NCBI GenBank assembly: GCA_937934635.1
Contig: CALGZD010000288.1
Span: forward strand, 1 to 7,539
From: an uncultured Deinococcales bacterium
GTDB taxonomy: Bacteria; Deinococcota; Deinococci; Deinococcales; Trueperaceae
Length of the DNA stretch: 7,539 bases
Direction: 5' to 3'
The notes beneath the pieces were generated by a model. The model did not search any database and was not told where the DNA came from. It was given only the letters and a program-made list of their open reading frames with translations. Positions 1 to 5,195 of this stretch are shown piece after piece. The translations under genes and the position numbers were made by a program. Positions within the stretch are counted from its first letter, which is position 1. Every line of letters starts with the position of its first letter.

Positions 1-5
1 TGGCG

Positions 6-11
6 TACAAT
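6..11 (+). promoter_or_regulatory. -10 hexamer of a probable leaderless promoter for the GT4 gene
   Basis: TACAAT (5 of 6 match to TATAAT) is followed by 8 nt and then the ATG at 20. That places the expected transcription start at or next to the start codon. No purine-rich Shine-Dalgarno is present in the 19 bases before the ATG. The -35 would lie outside the window, so only half of the promoter can be judged. The same arrangement recurs before other genes here, which raises confidence. Confidence 0.5.
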
Positions 12-19
12 AGCAGCAC

Positions 20-1207
20 ATGCGAATTGCTTTTTTTACTGAAGTATTTGTTCCTAAGATTGATGGTGTTGTTTCAAGAGTTACAAGAACGCTCGAGCAG
101 CTTGCCGAGCTTGGTCATGAAGCATTGGTTTTTGCACCACACAATCCTCCAAAAGAATATGCAGGACACAAAGTTGTCCGTGTAGCAGGTATTCCTTTTA
201 GACCTTGGTATCCAGAACTCAATGTAAGTTTGCCACGACCAAAAATAGGGCGTGAGCTAGATAAATTTAAACCAGATGTTGTTCATGTGGTGAGTCCTGT
301 GGCTATGGGTTTGTGGGGTACGACGATTGCGAAACAGCGTAATTTGCCTATATTAAGCAGTTACCATACTGACATTGCACAATACGTTGTGCATTTAAAA
401 CTGCCTTTTTTAGAGCCAGTCTCTAAAAACTATCTTCGTGATATTCATAATCAAGCGCATGTGAATCTTTGTACCAGTCAGCCAATGGTTAATAGTGCGA
501 GGGCTTTAGGTATAAAACGTGTACGCCTTTGGCCAAAGGCAGTTGATACAGAACGATTTGATCCAACTAAAGCCACCTCCGAAATGCGACACAAGCTCAC
601 GGAAGGAAACCCTGACCGAAAGCTTATTTTATATGTTGGACGAGTTTCTTTCGAAAAGCGTATTGATTGGCTTTATGCCCCAATTAGTCAAATCAAAAAT
701 GCACATTTGGCTATTGTGGGGTCTGGTCCAGCAGATGACTATCTAAAAGAGAGACTAAAAGACACAAATACAAGTTTTATGGGCTATATGACAGGCGATG
801 AGCTTGCAGAAGCCTATGCCTCAGCAGATGTTTTAGCGTTTCCATCTGATACTGAGACGCTTGGCTTTGTAGCGATGGAAGCCATGGCGTCAGGTACACC
901 TGCGGTTGCAGCAAGAGCAGGTGGCATACCAGATGTGATTCAGCATGGAAGTAACGGCTACCTTTTTACGCCAGGTGATTTAGGTGAATTTACAAGTCAA
1001 CTTAGTGAATTGCTCGATAATACAAAACTACGTCAGCAATTAGCAGATCAGGGCAGGCAGGATATGCAAAAGTGGGGTTGGCGTGCTTCTACTGAACAGG
1101 TTGTTGAGTATTACGAAATGGCACAGCGCATTCAAAAACGTTATGATCCACCAAGTGCAAGAAATTTGCGAGATATTACAGGTATGACCTTACCTGGGCA
1201 GAAGTAA
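20..1207 (+). CDS. Family 4 glycosyltransferase (GT-B), SQD2/SqdX/MgtA-like, probable glycolipid glycosyltransferase
   Basis: This 395-aa protein has the length and two-domain layout of GT4 retaining glycosyltransferases. Residues 1 to about 180 form the acceptor domain, starting with MRIAFFTEVFVPKIDGV and including SSYHTD at 113-118. Residues about 200-350 form the nucleotide-sugar domain. The donor site is visible: G207-R208 and K213 (YVGRVSFEKR) as phosphate-binding residues, and the E-x7-E pair E279/E287 within TETLGFVAMEAMASG. The ETLGFV..EAMASG..VAARAGGIPD stretch closely resembles plant and cyanobacterial sulfoquinovosyl-diacylglycerol synthase and related mannosyl or glucuronosyl lipid transferases. 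It probably acts at the cytoplasmic face of the membrane on a lipid acceptor. The donor sugar cannot be fixed: no sqdB-like UDP-sulfoquinovose synthase gene is in the window. An in-frame TAG at 11-13 makes ATG 20 the first possible start. The family is secure; the substrate is not. Confidence 0.9.
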   Translation: MRIAFFTEVFVPKIDGVVSRVTRTLEQLAELGHEALVFAPHNPPKEYAGHKVVRVAGIPFRPWYPELNVSLPRPKIGRELDKFKPDVVHVVSPVAMGLWGTTIAKQRNLPILSSYHTDIAQYVVHLKLPFLEPVSKNYLRDIHNQAHVNLCTSQPMVNSARALGIKRVRLWPKAVDTERFDPTKATSEMRHKLTEGNPDRKLILYVGRVSFEKRIDWLYAPISQIKNAHLAIVGSGPADDYLKERLKDTNTSFMGYMTGDELAEAYASADVLAFPSDTETLGFVAMEAMASGTPAVAARAGGIPDVIQHGSNGYLFTPGDLGEFTSQLSELLDNTKLRQQLADQGRQDMQKWGWRASTEQVVEYYEMAQRIQKRYDPPSARNLRDITGMTLPGQK

Positions 1208-1234
1208 TTAGGTCTTTTACGCTTTTCCCTAATT
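1206..1234. terminator. Weak inverted repeat between convergent GT4 and miaA genes
   Basis: AATTAGG (1206-1212) and CCTAATT (1228-1234) are perfect 7-bp inverted arms around a 15-nt loop. The structure spans the 21-bp gap between the two convergent stop codons. It could end transcription from both sides, but the stem is AT-rich and neither side has a clear T-run, so it is a poor intrinsic terminator. Confidence 0.25.
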
Positions 1235-2131
1235 CATAGCCCCAATCCTACTAAGTAATTCATTGACCGAGAAGCTTTCTTGCATAGCCTCAACATCTGC
1301 TTCGTTACGATGCTCTCGACGAAACCAGGTGCGCTGCCGCTTAGCATACTGTGTTGTTGCCACATTGATTGCTTCTTTAATTTCATCAATTGTGCTTTTA
1401 CCATCAAAAAAAGCTAAGACTTCTTTATAACCTATCGCTTGCATAGCGGTAGGTCTATTTGGATATAGGGCTACAAGTTGCTTAACCTCTTTAAGTAAAC
1501 CTTGTTCAAACATTTGCTCAGTTCGCAAATGAATACGTTCTTTTAATGCTTCAGATTCAGGATTCAAAAAAAACTTTTGATATTGATATTTAGGTAAAGT
1601 ATTCTTAAATTCCTTTGGCGCTTTATTTGTTCTCTTGATGATTTCTAAAGCACGAATCACACGTCGAGGGTTGCGTTGTGTCCTAATGGCATCCTCTGTG
1701 CTAAAGGCTTCTAACTCAGCATGGAGTGGGTCAATTCCCTCTTCCTCAAAACGATTCCAAAACTCTTGTTGCACTGTCATATCAGGTTTTGGAACAGTGG
1801 GCAGACCTTTTGCTAAAGCTTGAATGTAATAGCCCGTTCCACCAACAACAATTGGCAGCTTGCCCCTAGAAAGAATATCTTCAATGATTGCTTCAGTCGT
1901 TTCTGCATAATCCTTTACGCTGTAAGGCATGTCAGGTGTAATGATGTCAATCATATGGTGTGGCACGCTTGCCAATTCAACACGACTGGGTTTAGCGGTG
2001 CCTATGTCCATACCTTTATAGACAAGCATAGCGTCTGCTGAGATGATTTCTAAATCAAGTGCTTCTGCTAATGCTAGCGCTAAGGCTGTTTTGCCAGATG
2101 CAGTTGGACCTGCCAGAACTGGAATTCTCAC
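1229..2131 (-). CDS. miaA: tRNA dimethylallyltransferase MiaA
   Basis: MiaA transfers a dimethylallyl group from dimethylallyl diphosphate to N6 of A37 in tRNAs that read UNN codons, the first step toward ms2i6A. The protein is 300 aa, normal for the family. It has the P-loop GPTASGKT (residues 8-15), SADAMLVYKGMDIGTAKP (31-48) with the family's catalytic aspartate at D33, GGTGYY (97-102), RNPRRVIRALE (153-163), AIGYKE (232-237) and the C-terminal QYAKRQRTWFRR (261-272). The start is GTG: an in-frame TAG lies five codons upstream, and the P-loop begins at residue 8, as expected. The only ribosome-binding candidate is GAAAG about 8 nt upstream. The gene is convergent with the GT4 gene, and its upstream region carries the 15-bp tandem repeat, the nearest copy 75 bp from the start. 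No promoter could be assigned confidently. Confidence 0.97.
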   Translation of the reverse strand: MRIPVLAGPTASGKTALALALAEALDLEIISADAMLVYKGMDIGTAKPSRVELASVPHHMIDIITPDMPYSVKDYAETTEAIIEDILSRGKLPIVVGGTGYYIQALAKGLPTVPKPDMTVQQEFWNRFEEEGIDPLHAELEAFSTEDAIRTQRNPRRVIRALEIIKRTNKAPKEFKNTLPKYQYQKFFLNPESEALKERIHLRTEQMFEQGLLKEVKQLVALYPNRPTAMQAIGYKEVLAFFDGKSTIDEIKEAINVATTQYAKRQRTWFRREHRNEADVEAMQESFSVNELLSRIGAMN

Positions 2132-2205
2132 AGAATAGACTTTCTATACGTTAGAGGGGGTTTATTGGAAATTCTGTTTACTGTGTTGAAGTGCGAAATT
2201 AAGAA

Positions 2206-2293
2206 GGGCACTACTCTAAAGGGCACTACTCTAAAGGGCACTACTCTAAAGGGCACTACTTTAAAGAGCACTACTTTAAAGAGCACTACTCTA
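2206..2293. repeat. 15-bp tandem repeat, about 5.9 copies
   Basis: The unit is GGGCACTACTCTAAA. Copies start at 2206, 2221, 2236, 2251, 2266 and 2281; the last is 13 bp. Copies 1-3 are identical, copy 4 changes CTCTAAA to CTTTAAA, copy 5 also starts GAG instead of GGG, and copy 6 keeps GAG but returns to CTCTA. There are no indels. The array lies in the 360-bp gap between DUF899 and miaA, which otherwise holds only the hairpin element at 2323-2456. The period of 15 leaves both strands open, producing a KGTTL-type repeat in one frame, but I do not consider this coding. Confidence 0.95.
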
Positions 2294-2322
2294 TTGGTTT
2301 TTGTATTGCTATTTCTTGTGAT

Positions 2323-2456
2323 GAATCCCCCGCTCGCTTTGCTCACCGCCCCCTTAATAAAGGGGCTAAAAATCAAATACAACATTCCTCCCTTAACAAG
2401 GGGGCTAGAAATCAAGCAAAACATTCCCCCCTTATTAAGGGGGGCTAGGGGGGATT
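2323..2456. repeat. Interspersed-type repeat element with three C-run/G-run hairpins
   Basis: Three hairpins share the pattern of a C-run, TT, a short AT loop, AA and a G-run. They are CCCCTT/AAGGGG (2350-2355 and 2360-2365), CCCTT/AAGGG (2390-2394 and 2398-2402), and the strongest, CCCCCCTT/AAGGGGGG (2426-2433 and 2437-2444). They are arranged as direct repeats with a period of about 38-39 bp, linked by a diverged copy of CTAgAAATCAA...ACATTCC. The outer ends are inverted to each other: GAATCCCCC at 2323-2331 and GGGGGGATT at 2448-2456. From memory this resembles dispersed palindromic repeats of cyanobacteria and some other bacteria. The last hairpin lies 48 bp beyond the DUF899 stop codon on the minus strand, so it might also end or stabilise that transcript. 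No transposase or clear target duplication is visible. Confidence 0.8.
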
Positions 2457-2491
2457 GCCTTTTAATTTGCTCCTTCATCGAAATATTGCCA

Positions 2492-3073
2492 TTAGCTATA
2501 AGAAAACTGTGGCTGCCAATCACCAGAACCACCTTTAAGTAAATCAAACAAGTGCCAAACAGGATTAAAGTCATCCCCTGGACCAAAGACATCTTGGTTT
2601 GTTCTATAGATTGTCCCGTCATCAGATTTCCAAAAAACGGATACACCTGGCATAACATGTGTTTCTGCTTGAAAACCCATATCAGCAGTGAAGCTGTTGT
2701 TTTGTGTTGATACCATTTGAAAAGACCAATTGCGACTATCAGCAAATTCTTTTTGCACTTCTGGCGTATCTGGAGAAGCAATCGCAATCGCACTTTTACT
2801 TTGAATGTGTGCAAGCGAGCTTTCCAAACCATCAGCCCACATGGTGCAGTAGCTACAACCCTTACCCATGTTGTGAATAACGATTAAGTCTTGTTTAGTG
2901 CCAAAGAGCTCTGAAAGTGTTATGTTGCCTATTATATTCCCTTGTAAATTTGTAAAGCTATAGTTCTCAACGACTTCAGAGGGGCGTTTACGTCGTAATT
3001 CGGAGAGCTGACGCTTTAGGTCATATATTTCTTTTGAAAGTGCTTCTATTTTTTGTTGTATTTCACTTTTCAT
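2492..3073 (-). CDS. DUF899 family thioredoxin-like protein
   Basis: This 193-aa protein begins with a charged, probably coiled-coil helix (residues 1-30). A thioredoxin-fold domain of the DUF899 (AhpC/TSA-related) type follows. Recognisable parts are the YSF...G..LSELFG strand-helix (38-58), the CxxC motif GCSYCTMWADG (72-82; C73 and C76), the SPDTPEVQKEFADSRNWSF segment (100-118), PGVSVFW (142-148), and the family-typical ending DVFGPGDDFNPVWHLFDLL (161-179). No signal peptide is seen, so it is likely cytoplasmic. The CxxC suggests a thiol-disulfide or peroxide-related role, but the family has no established reaction that I can assign. ATG 3073 is chosen because it precedes the N-terminal helix; there is no Shine-Dalgarno, and TATAAA sits only 1 nt before the ATG. 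A TATTTT at 3090-3095 (minus strand) is a weak -10 candidate. It is divergent from DUF1456 across 197 bp. Confidence 0.9.
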   Translation of the reverse strand: MKSEIQQKIEALSKEIYDLKRQLSELRRKRPSEVVENYSFTNLQGNIIGNITLSELFGTKQDLIVIHNMGKGCSYCTMWADGLESSLAHIQSKSAIAIASPDTPEVQKEFADSRNWSFQMVSTQNNSFTADMGFQAETHVMPGVSVFWKSDDGTIYRTNQDVFGPGDDFNPVWHLFDLLKGGSGDWQPQFSYS

Positions 3074-3244
3074 TTTTATACCGAGTCCGAAAATACATGT
3101 AGTAGAGTAATACGTTTATAGCTTCATTTGCTCAACCATATTCCGTATGTTATAAGAATGATATCAGACTAAACTACAGATTTAAACGGAATTGGTATTA
3201 CTCCTTTCAAAACTAGTAAATTCGAATGCTGAGGAAATAGCAAA

Positions 3245-3274
3245 ATGCTAAAAGAGTATGATACGTATATATGA
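3245..3274 (+). CDS. Possible 9-residue leader ORF coupled to DUF1456
   Basis: GAGGA (3231-3235) is followed by 9 nt and an ATG at 3245. It opens a nine-codon frame (MLKEYDTYI) that ends at a TGA overlapping the DUF1456 start as ATGA (3271-3274). This is the geometry of translational coupling. It competes with the leaderless promoter reading of the same stretch, in which TATGAT within the mini-ORF is a -10 box. Chance is a real alternative for so short a frame. Confidence 0.2.
   Translation: MLKEYDTYI
3257..3262 (+). promoter_or_regulatory. -10 hexamer of possible leaderless promoter for DUF1456
   Basis: TATGAT (5 of 6 match to TATAAT) is followed by 8 nt and the ATG at 3271, the same spacing as before the GT4 gene. 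No good -35 is visible 16-18 bp upstream. A short inverted repeat TAGCA-AAA-TGCTA (3238-3250) lies where the spacer and -35 would be and could bind a regulator. I see no Shine-Dalgarno immediately before ATG 3271. Confidence 0.4.
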
Positions 3275-3756
3275 ATAATAACGAAATTTTTAGCCACATA
3301 CAAACTATTTTTAACTACGATAGAGCAAAGCTACTTGCTATCTTTGCTTTGGTGGAGCTTGAAGTAACTCCTAAAGATTTAAACGCTTGGTTGAGTGATG
3401 AACATGACAATGAACATGAACCTGAAGAAAGCTTTGTTTACATGGAAGATGAAGAGCTCGCAAATTTTCTCAATGCTTTGATTATTGAAAAGCGTGGTCG
3501 GAGAGATGGTCCACTGCCCGAAGCTGAAGACTATCTAACGAATAATATTGTCTTAAAGAAATTACGCATTGCGTTAGATTTGAAAAGTGATGACATTCTA
3601 GAAATTTTAGAGAGTGTTGATATGTCTGTTAGTAAATATGAATTGGGTGCCATGTTTAGGCGAGAAGACCACAGAAATTATCGAAATTGTAAAAATAATG
3701 TTTTACGTGCTTTTCTGAAAGGTATCGGACTGAAACATGCGTCTGGTCCAGCTTGA
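3271..3756 (+). CDS. DUF1456 (YehS-like) family protein
   Basis: This 161-aa acidic protein matches the DUF1456/YehS family in length (about 150-160 aa) and in its internal duplication. Repeat 1 is about residues 4-76: NEIFSHIQTIFNYDRAKLL, then VTPKDLNAWL, then a loop and DEELANFLNALIIEKRGRRDG. Repeat 2 is about 91-155: NNIVLKKLRIALDLKSDDIL, then MSVSKYELGAMFRREDHRNYRNC, then NNVLRAFLKGIGLK. Each copy pairs an amphipathic helix with a 'D(I/L)L..(L/V)..(V/M).(V/P)...L..(W/F)' helix and a second helix ending in a basic turn. It is soluble and probably cytoplasmic. The family function is unknown; a helical protein- or nucleic-acid-binding role is only inference. It is divergent from DUF899 and convergent with DUF3291, whose stop codon is 6 bp away. 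Confidence 0.92.
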   Translation: MNNNEIFSHIQTIFNYDRAKLLAIFALVELEVTPKDLNAWLSDEHDNEHEPEESFVYMEDEELANFLNALIIEKRGRRDGPLPEAEDYLTNNIVLKKLRIALDLKSDDILEILESVDMSVSKYELGAMFRREDHRNYRNCKNNVLRAFLKGIGLKHASGPA

Positions 3757-3762
3757 ATTATA

Positions 3763-4215
3763 TTAGTTTGGTCTTGGAAAATGATCTTTAAAGCTAAAAG
3801 CCTCAGCCGTTGGTCCGTTCTTTCGCAATAGCTCTAACTTCGCAATAGCTTCTTGCTCTGTAGGAATATGCCCAACAGGAATCCACCACAGCACCATATG
3901 CATTTCCTTCATTGGCTCAAACCATTTAGCACGCTCACGCATCACTTTTAGATGGTCGCTTTTGTAGGTGTAGTCAAATAGTGCTTCAACGGATTCCCAA
4001 ACAGACATATTGATGAGCATCATGTCGTCATCTTCAAAAGGGCGGTAAGCCGTAGCATCGCCCTCATCTGTTTGTAAACGCCAAACAAAGCCTTGATATC
4101 CATCTGCTAAGCGATTGATTTCCTCAAGTTGGTCAGCAAAGCCTTTCATGATAGGTCCGTCCATTGGTCCTAAAATGCGTCCGATGTTTACTTGTGCAAG
4201 ATGGTAATTAGCCAT
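3763..4215 (-). CDS. DUF3291 family protein (dimeric alpha/beta-barrel type)
   Basis: The protein is 150 aa. Features typical of DUF3291 are the opening HLAQVNIGRILGPMDGPIMKGF (residues 5-26), the INRLADGYQGFVWRLQ segment (33-48), the hydrophobic strand MMLINMSVWESVEALFDYTY (65-84), HLKVMRERAKWFEPM (88-102), and MVLWWIPVGHIPT (107-119). The family is related to antibiotic-biosynthesis monooxygenase-like ferredoxin-fold barrels, but no catalytic activity is established and none is claimed here. There is no signal peptide. It lies 18 bp downstream of plsY on the same strand, so read-through is possible. However, a TATCAT hexamer in the gap supports its own start of transcription, and no Shine-Dalgarno precedes the ATG. 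Confidence 0.88.
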   Translation of the reverse strand: MANYHLAQVNIGRILGPMDGPIMKGFADQLEEINRLADGYQGFVWRLQTDEGDATAYRPFEDDDMMLINMSVWESVEALFDYTYKSDHLKVMRERAKWFEPMKEMHMVLWWIPVGHIPTEQEAIAKLELLRKNGPTAEAFSFKDHFPRPN

Positions 4216-4222
4216 ATTAAAA

Positions 4223-4228
4223 ATGATA
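4223..4228 (-). promoter_or_regulatory. -10 hexamer of probable leaderless promoter for DUF3291
   Basis: On the minus strand TATCAT (5 of 6 match to TATAAT) is followed by 7 nt and the ATG at 4215. It lies entirely within the 18-bp gap between plsY and DUF3291. No strong -35 is seen; TTGGTA (minus strand, 4248-4253) would give a long 19-bp spacer and lies inside the plsY 3' end. Confidence 0.4.
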
Positions 4229-4233
4229 CAACT

Positions 4234-4842
4234 TTAATTTGCTTTTGTACCAATACGACTTTCAGTACCTTGTGATAAACGCTTTAAATTTTCTCGGTGG
4301 GTGTACATTGTTAGTAAAAACACGACAACAACAAGGAGCAGAGTTGGCAAAGTCCAATCACCTTTTAAGTGCAAGAAAAATGCTGCAAAGATACCTATCA
4401 GCGCTGCCAAAGAAACAAATCGTCCGATAGCTATGCCAAAAATACCAATCATGATAGATGCTAATGATGTCAGTGGGTCAATGGGTAAAAACATACCAAG
4501 GCTAGTAGCGACGCCCTTACCACCTTTAAAGCCCAAAAATGGATTGAACATGTTACCTAATACAGTTGCCAAACCTGTTAATGCTACGCCCCAAGGACCG
4601 ATATTGAGCCACATAGCAATAAGTACAGCGAAGGCTGCTTTGAGTGGGTCAAGCAAAACCACTATAGCTGCTGGTATACGTCCCATTGACCGAAGAATAT
4701 TTGTGGCACCAATGTTGCCTGACCCCATTGAACGAATATCTACCCCACGCAATTTTGCAATAAAATAACCTGTTGGGATACCACCCAATATATAACCTAA
4801 AACGATACAAATGAGAGTCAAAAAGATAGTAACAGCAGTCAT
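4234..4842 (-). CDS. plsY: Glycerol-3-phosphate acyltransferase PlsY
   Basis: PlsY acylates sn-glycerol 3-phosphate with acyl phosphate (made by PlsX) to give lysophosphatidate, the first committed step of phospholipid synthesis. The protein is 202 aa, mostly hydrophobic with about seven membrane segments, as expected. The three family motifs are clear: SGNIGATNILR (residues 41-51), GFKGGKGVATS (104-114), and HRENLKRLSQGTESRIG (182-198). One departure is that the usually conserved LGHxFP before motif 2 reads LGNMFN, placing Asn97 where His is common. ATG 4842 has a Shine-Dalgarno AAGGA 8 nt upstream, the clearest one in the window. Two tandem 11-bp repeats lie directly upstream. The GT4 gene 3 kb away may also work on membrane lipids, but nothing links the two transcriptionally. 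Confidence 0.97.
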   Translation of the reverse strand: MTAVTIFLTLICIVLGYILGGIPTGYFIAKLRGVDIRSMGSGNIGATNILRSMGRIPAAIVVLLDPLKAAFAVLIAMWLNIGPWGVALTGLATVLGNMFNPFLGFKGGKGVATSLGMFLPIDPLTSLASIMIGIFGIAIGRFVSLAALIGIFAAFFLHLKGDWTLPTLLLVVVVFLLTMYTHRENLKRLSQGTESRIGTKAN

Positions 4843-4850
4843 AGGACTTT

Positions 4851-4855
4851 TCCTT
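4851..4855 (-). promoter_or_regulatory. Shine-Dalgarno of plsY
   Basis: AAGGA on the minus strand, 8 nt before the ATG at 4842. It is worth noting because most other genes here lack a recognisable Shine-Dalgarno, so plsY probably has a leadered mRNA. Confidence 0.7.
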
Positions 4856-4873
4856 AATTATGCTTTAATTATG
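4852..4873 (-). repeat. Two tandem 11-bp repeats upstream of plsY
   Basis: On the minus strand the units are CATAATTAAAG (4863-4873) and CATAATTAAGG (4852-4862), identical at 10 of 11 positions. Each contains a CATAAT that resembles a -10 box, and the proximal unit supplies most of the Shine-Dalgarno. The 11-bp period is about one helical turn. No matching -35 was found for either CATAAT. Confidence 0.6.
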
Positions 4874-4971
4874 GGAGCGTAGGTGCAACTTCAGAGCGTA
4901 TATTAGCCTCCACTAGTAGCCTACACAAAACAGTTAGTCTTTAAGCTATCATGTTTATGGAGATGAATACT

Positions 4972-5049
4972 ATGCATAATTGCCGTGTATTTTGGTGTGT
5001 ATGGTTCTGTATATCTTTCTTTGTATTCGCATATTGCAGGAATAGATGA
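4972..5049 (+). CDS. Possible 25-residue hydrophobic peptide
   Basis: ATG 4972 is preceded by GGAG (4959-4962) with a 9-nt spacer. It opens a 25-codon frame ending at TGA 5047-5049; an in-frame ATG at 4951 would make it 32 codons. The product starts MHNCRVFWC, has a hydrophobic core rich in F, V, W and I with four cysteines, and ends CRNR, so it could be a tiny single-span membrane peptide. No homologue is recognised, and AT-rich DNA produces such frames by chance, so this is a low-confidence candidate. Confidence 0.15.
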   Translation: MHNCRVFWCVWFCISFFVFAYCRNR

Positions 5050-5149
5050 ACTCTAATATACTTCTCGCTGTATATTTATGGGATGTGTATACTCGTTCGT
5101 GGCTCGAGCCTCACAACTAGAAAACATAATTTACCCATCTTCTCAAGGT

Positions 5150-5155
5150 TATACT
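5150..5155 (+). promoter_or_regulatory. Candidate -10 box of the rhomboid gene
   Basis: TATACT (5 of 6 match to TATAAT) would start transcription near 5162 and leave a leader of about 34 nt before ATG 5196. No convincing -35 is present 16-18 bp upstream, and no Shine-Dalgarno is visible in the leader. TAAGTT (5179-5184), 11 nt before the ATG, is a weaker alternative. Confidence 0.25.
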
Positions 5156-5195
5156 ATCTGTACAGCTTATCGAATAGATAAGTTATCCAATTATC

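Larger units (their letters stand above)
4874..5195. other. AT-rich divergent intergenic region between plsY and the rhomboid gene
   Basis: Beyond the plsY leader, this stretch has no homologous gene and no tRNA-like structure that I can see. It holds a possible short ORF (4972-5049), a perfect 10-bp palindrome GGCTCGAGCC (5101-5110) that stands out as GC-rich, and a TATACT -10 candidate for the rhomboid gene (5150-5155). Promoters for both flanking genes must lie here. Confidence 0.6.

Noticed and set aside
2323..2456. CRISPR array from 38-39-bp direct repeats
   Set aside because: The repeated part includes the linker as well as the hairpin, so there are no unique spacers, the copies are diverged, and no cas gene is present.
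2165..2542. Plus-strand frame with KGTTL pentapeptide repeats
   Set aside because: It starts at TTG with no ribosome-binding site, is made from the two repeat families and runs into the antisense of DUF899. No homology is recognisable.
2128..2832. Minus-strand open frame of 234 codons across the repeats into DUF899
   Set aside because: It overlaps the well-supported DUF899 gene in another frame. Its middle is the translated hairpins (PLAPLNKGG-like) and its C-terminal part is the 15-bp array (VVPFR repeats), so it is open only because of repeat composition.
4301..4768. Plus-strand 155-codon frame antisense to plsY
   Set aside because: It lies opposite a gene with all PlsY motifs, and its translation has no recognisable domain. 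It is a composition shadow.
3763..4842. plsY-DUF3291 as a strict operon
   Set aside because: The 18-bp gap allows read-through, but the TATCAT hexamer 7 nt before the DUF3291 ATG and the lack of a Shine-Dalgarno favour an independent start. No functional link is known.
4874..5195. tRNA, riboswitch or other structured RNA in the divergent gap
   Set aside because: I found no acceptor stem, T-loop or conserved riboswitch core. The palindrome GGCTCGAGCC alone is too short to support an RNA call.
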